Of a stretch of DNA of 45,240 nucleotides, positions 25,710 through 32,685 are shown piece by piece (position 1 is the stretch's first letter; each line of letters begins with the position of its first letter). The DNA comes from an uncultured Prevotellaceae bacterium. GTDB taxonomy: Bacteria; Bacteroidota; Bacteroidia; Bacteroidales; Bacteroidaceae. Under the pieces are notes generated by a model. The model did no database searches and was not told the origin of the DNA. It saw only the letters and a program-made list of their open reading frames with translations. The stretch covers positions 1 to 45,240 of the forward strand of contig CAMKTJ010000020.1 in the NCBI GenBank assembly GCA_946415645.1. The letters are read 5' to 3'. Position numbers and translations under genes: made by a program.

Positions 25710-26792
25710 TTATCTTCTCTGTCTGCGGGCGCTCACACGTGGAGCTGCAGGTGCAGACTCCTTCTTAGCCCCGGCTGTACTCTTGGCTGGTGCGGTAGTT
25801 GTTGCTGTTGGAGTCTTGGTACGTTTTCCCCAAACGCTTCCAGACTTTTTGGCTGCCTTGGGTGCAGCTGCTTCAGCCAGAGCTATACTGTCTAACTTGG
25901 TGCTGTCTATAATTTCATGTCCCCATACGCCTTCCTCGAAGTCAACAATCTGCTTCTCAATACGCTGCTGTTCCTTCTTCATGGCACTGTCAGTTTCGCA
26001 GTAGTTAGCCAGAATTTTACCTTGCAGATTATTTGTCTTGTAGATTTTTCCCTCGTAGCGGTTCATGGTAAAGAAGTCATCTGCAGTCATGTTAGTTACG
26101 TTATTCAGATTGCTACCCATCATAGGCAGTTTAGATAGCCATGGAGCCACATCATCATATTTCAACCAGAAGAGAGGGTAGGGTGTTGCCTCTACATCTG
26201 TACTGAATTCATCTGCTCCACGCATCAGAATGGGGCAGAGAGCTGTAACCTTGGTGCTAAAGGTACCTGTGCGCTGATCCAGATAGACACTCTCCTTGAT
26301 GTAATAGCGTTTTGCCTCTGCACTGGGCACGTCGGCATCAGCCACCACAATCTTTCCGTCTTTCTCTTCGTAATAGATATTATAGCGTTCCAACAGATCC
26401 TTTACGCTGAGTTTGTCCTTTTCCTCAAACGATTCATTGCCATCCAGCTTATAGGTATAGGCTGTCACGCGTCCTGTCTGGATCAGACGGAACAGATAGG
26501 TGAACAGATTCACCTGCTTTCCTATGGGCTCTACAGGGTAGTACAATGGAGCGTTCTTATCCTTCATCAGGTCGAGCTGACGATAGATATCGCGCTTCCA
26601 GACTACATCCTCCGGCATAGTTGCCGATGTAGGGAATTGCAGAGATGCACGGTCATTGTTCTGCTTGGCTGCTGTTGTTGTGGCAGTTGCAGTAGATCCG
26701 GCCGTGGTTGTAGTACGACGTTTAGCAGGCTGTGCAAATGTCATGCTTCCTGTCAGTAAGGATGCTGCTATTATGAATAGTGTACGTTTCAT
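25710..26792 (-). CDS. gldN: Type IX secretion / gliding protein GldN (PorN)
   Basis: A periplasmic T9SS component that works with the GldK ring. The product has 360 residues from ATG 26792 (MKRTLFIIAASLLTGSMTFAQ, signal peptide); an ATG three codons upstream (26801) is also possible. The body carries family features such as WKRDIYRQLDLMKDKNAPLY, LFTYLFRLIQTGRVTAY and EGVWGHEIIDSTKLDSIALA. The last 60 residues are a low-complexity, basic, alanine/threonine-rich tail (APAKSTAGAKKE, ARRQRR). It lies directly after gldM and before priA. Identification rests on order in the porP-gldKLMN cluster together with these segments. Confidence 0.88.
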   Translation of the reverse strand: MKRTLFIIAASLLTGSMTFAQPAKRRTTTTAGSTATATTTAAKQNNDRASLQFPTSATMPEDVVWKRDIYRQLDLMKDKNAPLYYPVEPIGKQVNLFTYLFRLIQTGRVTAYTYKLDGNESFEEKDKLSVKDLLERYNIYYEEKDGKIVVADADVPSAEAKRYYIKESVYLDQRTGTFSTKVTALCPILMRGADEFSTDVEATPYPLFWLKYDDVAPWLSKLPMMGSNLNNVTNMTADDFFTMNRYEGKIYKTNNLQGKILANYCETDSAMKKEQQRIEKQIVDFEEGVWGHEIIDSTKLDSIALAEAAAPKAAKKSGSVWGKRTKTPTATTTAPAKSTAGAKKESAPAAPRVSARRQRR

Positions 26793-26840
26793 ATCTTTCA
26801 TGTTTTCATTTCGTCATTTTTCATTTCTCATTCTTCATTC

Positions 26841-26867
26841 CCTCCCCCTAAAGGGGGGCGGGGGGGC
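26841..26867. repeat. GC-rich palindrome at the gldM stop codon
   Basis: CCTCCCCCTAAAGGGGGGCG followed by a further G run forms a C-run/G-run hairpin ending at the gldM stop codon, within the 74-base gldM-gldN spacer. It belongs to the stop-associated repeat class. Confidence 0.55.
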
Positions 26868-28432
26868 TATTTAATGATAACCTGCATGGCCCCATCCAGG
26901 GTTCTTTCTATTCCGTCAGGTCCTACAGCACGGACATCTGTGATATAGAATCGCTTGTTACGTGCCAAGCCTCTGATCTGATTCTTCTGCTGTTCAGTAA
27001 AGTTTGCTCCGTTACTCTTGAATGGAACGGCATTACCCATTGCATCGTAGAAGACTGTCTCAAAGCCTTGTACGCGGAAGGTAATGTTCAGCAGGCCGTC
27101 ATCAATGGCAGCGCCAATACCCTCAGTACCCATTAGGATCTGCTTGCTTAGGGCTCCACCCTTGAAGTGATTTTTGCCTCCTTGTCCGTCTGAATATGCT
27201 ATAAATGCCATAGGATCGGGTAACTTCCTTATACGGAAGGTAAACTTACCCATTTCCTGGGTACGTCCCTCGTTTTGTGCTGATACGGTAATGACAGCTT
27301 CACCGCCTGGTGTAGTAGGACGGGCAATGTAATGTCCATCGCCTTTCTGGGTGAGTGATCCACCTGTCATGCTAACATGTAGCTTATTGCTGGGAATACC
27401 TGGAACAGATACGCTCATAGGGTTATCATAACCGGCATAGAGCACGTTCATGATGTCGGCACTAACAGTAGCGCTGGGAGCTACAACGGTATATTTCTGC
27501 GAGAAATCACGTTTCACCCTTTCGCCGTTTCCGTTCAGCATCTCAATGAAGCCGCTCAGAGTGAAGTCACCCGTTTTGTTGCAAACGGTTTCGTAAAGTC
27601 CCTTATCGCTCTTGATAGGTTGTCCGCCAATATAGATAGTGGGGCGGCGTGTGGTATCTACGGCAGCCATGATAATCTGAGCACTGAAGCGTCCGCCCTG
27701 AACTACGGTCTGTGAGCTTGGGATAACGTAGGCATTCAGTTGGTTTACGCGGATATCCTTTATGTCCACATTGCTGATGAGGTTATGCAAGACCTCTCCT
27801 TCGGCATAGCGAACATCGCTTTGCAGCTTTGTCAGCAAGGTGACGGCAGCAGCGGTAGGCATATTCTCGAACATGTATTCCTGCCAGTTCTTTCCCATCA
27901 GACGTCCTTTAGCAGGAACCTCGGTACTTAAATTGCTTGAGATGATTTCCTTCTTCTCCTTGTCCGTAACCATCTTCACAATTCTCTCGCGATAGCTGTT
28001 GATAGCCTTGTAAAGCTCCTTGCCGCGTCCTGTTACCGGTGCCAGCATAATCTGGGTACTTGCCTCCAGGTCTTCACGGTTCTTGATGTCATTCACGTCA
28101 GCCTCTTCGCCATCACTCTTCTTTACGATAGCAATTTTCAGTTCCTCTGCCAGATTGTAGATGGAGTCACTTATGGTACGCACATACTGAGCCTTGTCAT
28201 ACCATTGCTTCACCTTTGTGGGGTTGTTCTTCATCTGCTCCTCAAAGGTATTGTAAATGTCATTGTTTACATGACTGGCATTCTGGGTTGATTTATTCAG
28301 ACTGTCCGACACCAATGAGAAACCATTCAGCACGTCGCTTGATACGTTCAGAGCCAGCATGGCCATCAGTACCAAGTACATCAGGTTTATCATTTTTTGG
28401 CGAGGAGACATCCTCTTCTTCTGTATAGGCAT
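26867..28432 (-). CDS. gldM: Type IX secretion motor protein GldM (PorM)
   Basis: A 521-residue protein with one N-terminal inner-membrane helix (KMINLMYLVLMAMLALNVSS, about 14-33) and a long periplasmic part built of four domains in known GldM structures. With GldL it forms the proton-driven motor powering secretion by the T9SS. The start MPIQKKRMSPRQKMINLMYLV and the following SSDVLNGFSLVSDSL are strongly characteristic. The C-terminal region (GGSLTQKGDGHYIARPTTPG, ITVSAQNEGRTQEMGKFTFR) is beta-rich. It is preceded by gldL with a 135-base spacer containing a GGCGGCC-bounded inverted repeat, and followed by gldN. Confidence 0.95.
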   Translation of the reverse strand: MPIQKKRMSPRQKMINLMYLVLMAMLALNVSSDVLNGFSLVSDSLNKSTQNASHVNNDIYNTFEEQMKNNPTKVKQWYDKAQYVRTISDSIYNLAEELKIAIVKKSDGEEADVNDIKNREDLEASTQIMLAPVTGRGKELYKAINSYRERIVKMVTDKEKKEIISSNLSTEVPAKGRLMGKNWQEYMFENMPTAAAVTLLTKLQSDVRYAEGEVLHNLISNVDIKDIRVNQLNAYVIPSSQTVVQGGRFSAQIIMAAVDTTRRPTIYIGGQPIKSDKGLYETVCNKTGDFTLSGFIEMLNGNGERVKRDFSQKYTVVAPSATVSADIMNVLYAGYDNPMSVSVPGIPSNKLHVSMTGGSLTQKGDGHYIARPTTPGGEAVITVSAQNEGRTQEMGKFTFRIRKLPDPMAFIAYSDGQGGKNHFKGGALSKQILMGTEGIGAAIDDGLLNITFRVQGFETVFYDAMGNAVPFKSNGANFTEQQKNQIRGLARNKRFYITDVRAVGPDGIERTLDGAMQVIIK

Positions 28433-28504
28433 CTTGATTTAAATTCAAAAATTATAAATTCAAAATTCAAAGGTCGGAATTCGTAATTATCGTTTATGTC
28501 GATG

Positions 28505-28567
28505 GGCGGCCTTTTCGTTATTACGTTATTATGTTATATCGTTATATCGACATTCTCTGTGGCCGCC
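28505..28567 (-). repeat. GGCGGCC-bounded inverted-repeat element, copy A (gldL-gldM spacer)
   Basis: GGCGGCC (28505-28511) pairs with GGCCGCC (28561-28567). The AT-rich interior is a chain of CGTTAT-like steps (TTTTCGTTATTACGTTATTA, ATATCGTTATATCG). It abuts the gldL stop codon with no intervening base. Related elements lie in the two upstream spacers of the operon. Confidence 0.75.
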
Positions 28568-29422
28568 TCACTCTTCTTCCTTCACTCCAGAAACGGCGGG
28601 TCCCATGTTAACGGTCAATGCCTTTATCATACGGCTGTAAACCTCGTTCAACTCCTGAATCTGCTGGGCCATCTTACGAGTCTGCTCGTCAATCTGCTCT
28701 ATGGTGCTGACCTGCTTGCTGATGTTACGCAGCTGCAGTTCGTAAACGGTGGCAATACCGGTAAGTGTGCGGTTCAGGTTCTCCATCTCCTCACTGTCTG
28801 TGCTCATGCGTGCAGCCTGTGCCTTTACGCGTCCCAGCACCTCTGTCAATTCTGTCAGTTCTTCTGCATAGTTCTTTACAGCCTCTTCTATAGCTGCGGG
28901 ATCTGTAGCCTTGATCTGGTTGGGATCTATGGCTGGACCGCCGTTCTTTATCTGTTCCAATGCCAGCTGAGCCTGTGCTGCTGCCTGTCCGGCTGCTGCT
29001 AGGTTAGCTGCTGCGGCGCTAAGACCTGTTCCTGCTTTCAGAGCCTCAGGATCTATGTTGCCGTTAGGAACACCACCTGCTACTATAGGAGCACCGCCAC
29101 CTATTACGATAGGACCTTCAGGAATCTCGGCACCTTCAGGTAGAGGACTACCACCTGCTACCACAACGGTCTGGCCGCCTGCAGTTGAAGCTCCCTCTGA
29201 TTTGGGAACCTTGTCGTATGTCTTCTCAAAACCAGAGATGAAGAACACAATCGCCTCTACAATCATACCTATCCAAAGCATGACATTGGCTCCTTGGATG
29301 TGAGTTAGTTTAAACAATGCTCCCAAGATGACGACTGATGCACCCCAACTGTAGGAGTAGTTCATAAATACTTGGCCATATGGGGAGTCCATCCACTTCT
29401 GTAATTTGGCTATAGGATTCAT
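28568..29422 (-). CDS. gldL: Type IX secretion motor protein GldL (PorL)
   Basis: A 284-residue inner-membrane protein. Two transmembrane helices lie at about residues 18-40 and 45-65 (SYSWGASVVILGALFKLTHI, VMLWIGMIVEAIVFFISGFE); the conserved Glu in the second helix is part of the proton path in known GldL. The family-typical start MNPIAKLQKWMDSPYGQVFM is present. The middle is glycine/proline-rich (GGSPLPEGAEIPEGPIVIGG) and the last 120 residues are helical, possibly coiled coil. It sits between gldK and gldM, as in other Bacteroidetes. Confidence 0.95.
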   Translation of the reverse strand: MNPIAKLQKWMDSPYGQVFMNYSYSWGASVVILGALFKLTHIQGANVMLWIGMIVEAIVFFISGFEKTYDKVPKSEGASTAGGQTVVVAGGSPLPEGAEIPEGPIVIGGGAPIVAGGVPNGNIDPEALKAGTGLSAAAANLAAAGQAAAQAQLALEQIKNGGPAIDPNQIKATDPAAIEEAVKNYAEELTELTEVLGRVKAQAARMSTDSEEMENLNRTLTGIATVYELQLRNISKQVSTIEQIDEQTRKMAQQIQELNEVYSRMIKALTVNMGPAVSGVKEEE

Positions 29423-29457
29423 ATCTGTTTGTTTTTATTTTCTGTTTATTTCATTTT

Positions 29458-29518
29458 GGCGGCTTTCTTGTTATGACGTTATAACGCTATCTCGTTATTA
29501 CGATGGTTCCTGGCCGCC
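29458..29518 (-). repeat. GGCGGC-bounded inverted-repeat element, copy B (gldK-gldL spacer)
   Basis: GGCGGCT (29458-29464) pairs with GGCCGCC (29512-29518), with one G-U. The interior TTGTTATGACGTTATAACG, then CTCGTTATTACG, resembles copies A and C. It lies between the gldK stop and the gldL start. Confidence 0.75.
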
Positions 29519-29545
29519 CAACTTTTATCTTTTCTCTTTTAACTT

Positions 29546-31069
29546 TTATCTTCTCACCTTTCTTGTGCTTACGGTTGGGCCGCCTGATGAAGATTTACTC
29601 TTTCCGCCCTTGCTGCTTGCCTTTCCAGGTTTGGCAGCACCGGAATTTCCTCTGTCGTTCACCATTGTACGGACGCAGCGGAAGCCTATGTAGCAACGAG
29701 GCTGGTTCTGGTATTCGTATGAACGCCAGGCGCTTCGGATCATGCTTTCAGGGTCTTTCCAGGAACCGCCTCTTACGCTCTTCTTCTTCAGACGATAGGG
29801 GTCCTCCTTGGCAGCATTATACTTCAGGTCGGGGTTCATATCGCTCATGCTTTCCACACCAGCTTCTGTATATACAGTGTTAGTCCACTCTGCTACATTT
29901 CCGGCCATATCATAGAGGCCGTTGCTGTTGGCGCTGAAGATACCGCACTTGCTTGTAATAAGACTACCGTCCTTAGTGTAGTTGCCGCGGTCTGGTTTGA
30001 AGTTGGCATAGTAGCAACCCTTGTCGCTCTTCACCTCGGCACTCGTCCAGGGGAAGGGATTACCCTCTTTGCCTCGGGCAGCATACTCCCATTCCACCTC
30101 GCTGGGCAGACGGTAGCGCTGAATCTGCTTGGCATAACCGCCTAAGCCCTTCATCAGGAAGTTGGTACGCCATGCGCAGAAAGCATTGGCCTGATCCCAT
30201 GAGATTCCAACAACAGGATAGTCATCATAGGCAGGGTTACTGAAGTAGAGCTTCATGTAGCGTTCATTATCAGCATTCTGGAAGTCGTTAACCCAACATG
30301 TGGTGTCAGGATAGATATTTACGATGTAGGTATTCAGGAAGTCCCATGGTCCGCTCAATGGGCGTGTAATGGTCTGACGGATAATCTTACCGTCGTCATC
30401 AATCCATGCGGTATCCTTGCTGATCATTACCTGTTCTCTGTTGACAGCGTGGTCTGTGTTCAGGTCGCGCTCTTCTGGATCCAAGCGATACTTACGCTGG
30501 GCGGCAGCTACATAGTCGTAGATTTCATAGCGATAGTTCATCTGCTTGGCATCCAGCATCTTAGTGCCGTCAATGGGATGAATAACATATACGCTCTGGA
30601 TAGCACGGTCCTCATCCTCGTTGGCTCTACGCCAGGGAATAGGCTTGCTCCAGTTCAGATAAGGCGTAATTTCATTACCTTCCTTATCTTCTGTTATCTT
30701 ATAAGTTTCATCGCCAGCATAGTTGGGATCAGCCAGACGCTCACGGATAATACTGTCGCGTACCCAGTTTACAAACTGGCGGTACTTGGCATTGCTAACC
30801 TCGTGTTCATCCATCCAGAATCCGTCCACACTGATGTCTCTCAAAGGGAAGTCCGCGCCCCACAACGTATCGTTCTCCTGCAGACCAATCTTCAGTGATC
30901 CCTTGTGAACAGCCACCATACCGTATGGTGTAGGTTCGGACATTGCAGCGCCTCTGACTCCTGTCAGTTCGCCTCCAACTGCATTAGCATTGGAATTAGC
31001 TCCCATACAAGCAGCCAAAGTCAGGCAAAGAATTGCCATAGAGAAAAGTACCAGACTTTTTGTCTTCAT
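29546..31069 (-). CDS. gldK: Type IX secretion lipoprotein GldK (PorK), FGE-sulfatase fold
   Basis: A 507-residue lipoprotein (MKTKSLVLFSMAILCLTLAAC; lipobox LAAC, Cys21) that forms the periplasmic ring of the T9SS with GldN. The formylglycine-generating-enzyme-like domain shows GSLKIGLQENDTLWG, DGFWMDEHEVSNAKYRQFV, YPVVGISWDQANAFCAWR, YRLPSEVEWEYAARG and NGLYDMAGNVAEWT, and ends SVRGGSWKDPESMIRSAWRS...CYIGFRCVRT. A serine/glycine/lysine-rich tail closes the protein. It lies between porP and gldL. Confidence 0.95.
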   Translation of the reverse strand: MKTKSLVLFSMAILCLTLAACMGANSNANAVGGELTGVRGAAMSEPTPYGMVAVHKGSLKIGLQENDTLWGADFPLRDISVDGFWMDEHEVSNAKYRQFVNWVRDSIIRERLADPNYAGDETYKITEDKEGNEITPYLNWSKPIPWRRANEDEDRAIQSVYVIHPIDGTKMLDAKQMNYRYEIYDYVAAAQRKYRLDPEERDLNTDHAVNREQVMISKDTAWIDDDGKIIRQTITRPLSGPWDFLNTYIVNIYPDTTCWVNDFQNADNERYMKLYFSNPAYDDYPVVGISWDQANAFCAWRTNFLMKGLGGYAKQIQRYRLPSEVEWEYAARGKEGNPFPWTSAEVKSDKGCYYANFKPDRGNYTKDGSLITSKCGIFSANSNGLYDMAGNVAEWTNTVYTEAGVESMSDMNPDLKYNAAKEDPYRLKKKSVRGGSWKDPESMIRSAWRSYEYQNQPRCYIGFRCVRTMVNDRGNSGAAKPGKASSKGGKSKSSSGGPTVSTRKVRR

Positions 31070-31109
31070 ATTATTTTGTTTAGTTATTTTTTCCTTTTTT
31101 GTTTTGGGT

Positions 31110-31158
31110 GGCGGCCTTTTCGTTATGACGTTATATCATTATCATAGTCTTTGCCGCC
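31110..31158 (-). repeat. GGCGGC-bounded inverted-repeat element, copy C (porP-gldK spacer)
   Basis: GGCGGC (31110-31115) pairs with GCCGCC (31153-31158). The interior begins CTTTTCGTTATGACGTTATA, nearly the same as copies A and B. It ends about 40 bases before the gldK start codon. Confidence 0.7.
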
Positions 31159-31206
31159 TATATACCTTATTTATATATAATTTTATTTTTCTCTTTTATT
31201 TTTTCT

Positions 31207-31233
31207 CTCCCATCCCCCCCGATGGGGCTGGGG
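31207..31233. repeat. GC-rich palindrome at the porP stop codon
   Basis: CTCCCATCCCCCCCGATGGG followed by GCTGGGG contains a C-run/G-run inverted repeat directly next to the porP stop. It is of the stop-associated class. Confidence 0.5.
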
Positions 31234-32172
31234 TCATAGCAGTCTCACGCTCTTATGCAGGTTCTTACCTTTCTTACCCAGGTTCAGGTCTGTTTGGTAA
31301 CCTATCATTATCTCGTGCGTACCATTTTGTACTCCTATTCCGCCTGTATATACCTCGTAAGAGTATCCTATATTGATACCATGGAAGTTATATCCCAGCA
31401 GTATGCCCACGCTATTCATGGGACTGTACATAATACCGCCGTACAGTTTATGCTTCTCGCCATCGTATTCCAGACGGGCTGTGATGTCGCCTCTCCAGTT
31501 CTGCAGGTCGCTTCTCAGGATAGCATCCATTGCCAGCGCGTATCGGGGGTAGCGTAACTTGTACCTGTATCCTCCAGTCATAAAGAAAACAGGATCTATT
31601 GTAATCTCGTGCGTCTTCTCGTCACCTAATGTAATGGTTGGTCCCATTAGATGATGGACGCTGGCTCCTGCATACCATAGTTTTTTATAGGTATATCTCA
31701 GGCCGAAGTCCAGATCCAGTGATTGTCCCTTTGACTCGCTGGTGGCGAAGGCGGGGTCGTTAGCGCGCTCCAGGTCAAGTTTTGAGCCATCTGTTTTCTC
31801 AACAAAGAGAGCAGGTCTTGCACTAATACTCATGGTTCCGCCCCACAGCTTCAGGTGGTAGGCATAGGTCAGTGATATCTTTTGTGTATTGAAGACACCT
31901 GCTTTGTCGCTGTACAGTCCCAAACCCACACCATGTTGGGGTCCCAGAAAGAAGAGAGGCATGTCTGCTGTTATGAGCATGGTCTTGGGCGCGTCCTCGA
32001 ACCCCACCATCTGCATGCTGTAGGCCGCTTTGACGTTCAACATACCATCCACTCCTGCCGCTGCAGGATTGAAGTAGGACTGAAGTGCCCAGGAGTTGGT
32101 AAATGCCGCATCAAACTGAGCTTTTGCGCCCAGACTTATCAACAGCATTCCTATCCAGAGTAGTCTTTTCAT
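31234..32172 (-). CDS. porP: Type IX secretion outer-membrane protein PorP/SprF family
   Basis: A 312-residue outer-membrane beta-barrel protein of the PorP/SprF family, needed for T9SS function. ATG 32172 (MKRLLWIGMLLISLGAKAQF, signal peptide) is preferred over the ATG nine codons upstream. Family features are AALQSYFNPAAAG-like ALQSYFNPAAAGV near residue 30, ALFVEKTDG, DLDFGLRYTYKKLWYAG and GILLGYNFHGINIGYSYEVY near the end. It is first in the porP-gldKLMN-priA order and carries the operon promoter at 32321-32351, with a leader of about 140 bases. Whether to call it porP or sprF depends on genome context outside this window. Confidence 0.9.
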   Translation of the reverse strand: MKRLLWIGMLLISLGAKAQFDAAFTNSWALQSYFNPAAAGVDGMLNVKAAYSMQMVGFEDAPKTMLITADMPLFFLGPQHGVGLGLYSDKAGVFNTQKISLTYAYHLKLWGGTMSISARPALFVEKTDGSKLDLERANDPAFATSESKGQSLDLDFGLRYTYKKLWYAGASVHHLMGPTITLGDEKTHEITIDPVFFMTGGYRYKLRYPRYALAMDAILRSDLQNWRGDITARLEYDGEKHKLYGGIMYSPMNSVGILLGYNFHGINIGYSYEVYTGGIGVQNGTHEIMIGYQTDLNLGKKGKNLHKSVRLL

Positions 32173-32320
32173 CCTAAAATTAATAACGTCGCTATACACT
32201 TATTTATTGTATATCCTTAATAGAATATTTATAAAATAGTTAAAGTTTTGGGCAGTTGTACGTCTTTTTAGGCGTTCTTTCCTGCCTAATAGGCCCTTGT
32301 CCCTTATACATAAGGCCTTG

Positions 32321-32351
32321 CAAAGATACAATAATATAGAAAATCCACAAA
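32321..32351 (-). promoter_or_regulatory. Bacteroidetes promoter of the T9SS operon
   Basis: On the minus strand TTTG (32351-32348), a 19-base spacer and TATCTTTG (32328-32321) match the consensus. No comparable motif was found in the spacers between the gld genes, supporting one transcript through priA. Confidence 0.7.
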
Positions 32352-32481
32352 ACATTTATTGATAATTCCTAATAACGGAATGGCTATTTTGTTTACTGTT
32401 TTCTTTTTGTACATGCCTTTCGGACTTTATACTCTCTTGTTTCTTGTTGCCAACTCGTATGTATAAAAATATTAGATTATA

Positions 32482-32513
32482 TTTGGAGTTTATTCAAAAA
32501 AAACATATCTTTG
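32482..32513 (+). promoter_or_regulatory. Bacteroidetes promoter of GLUG unit 1
   Basis: TTTG (32482-32485), a 20-base spacer and TATCTTTG (32506-32513) match the consensus. The start codon is 172 bases further on, an unusually long leader for this window. Confidence 0.75.
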
Positions 32514-32685
32514 CCCGGATGTAAGACTAAAACTGAACTTAGTAAAACCTAAAAACGCCTGAAATCAGGTTAACGAAAGAAAGAACAAAAACTATTTTAT
32601 AATTAACCGCCTGGATGCAGTGTTCGTCTCGGAAAGAGGAAATGTTGCTACCCAGGTATAACTATTAACTTAACATTCTGTTTTT

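Larger units (their letters stand above)
32173..32685. other. Divergent 513-base control region
   Basis: No gene is present. It holds the T9SS operon leader with a TTAGGC/GCCTAA hairpin (32268-32289), the porP promoter, an unremarkable AT-rich stretch (32352-32481), the promoter of the first large GLUG gene and its leader of about 165 bases, which contains a CCTGA-AA-TCAGG hairpin (32558-32569). Confidence 0.6.
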
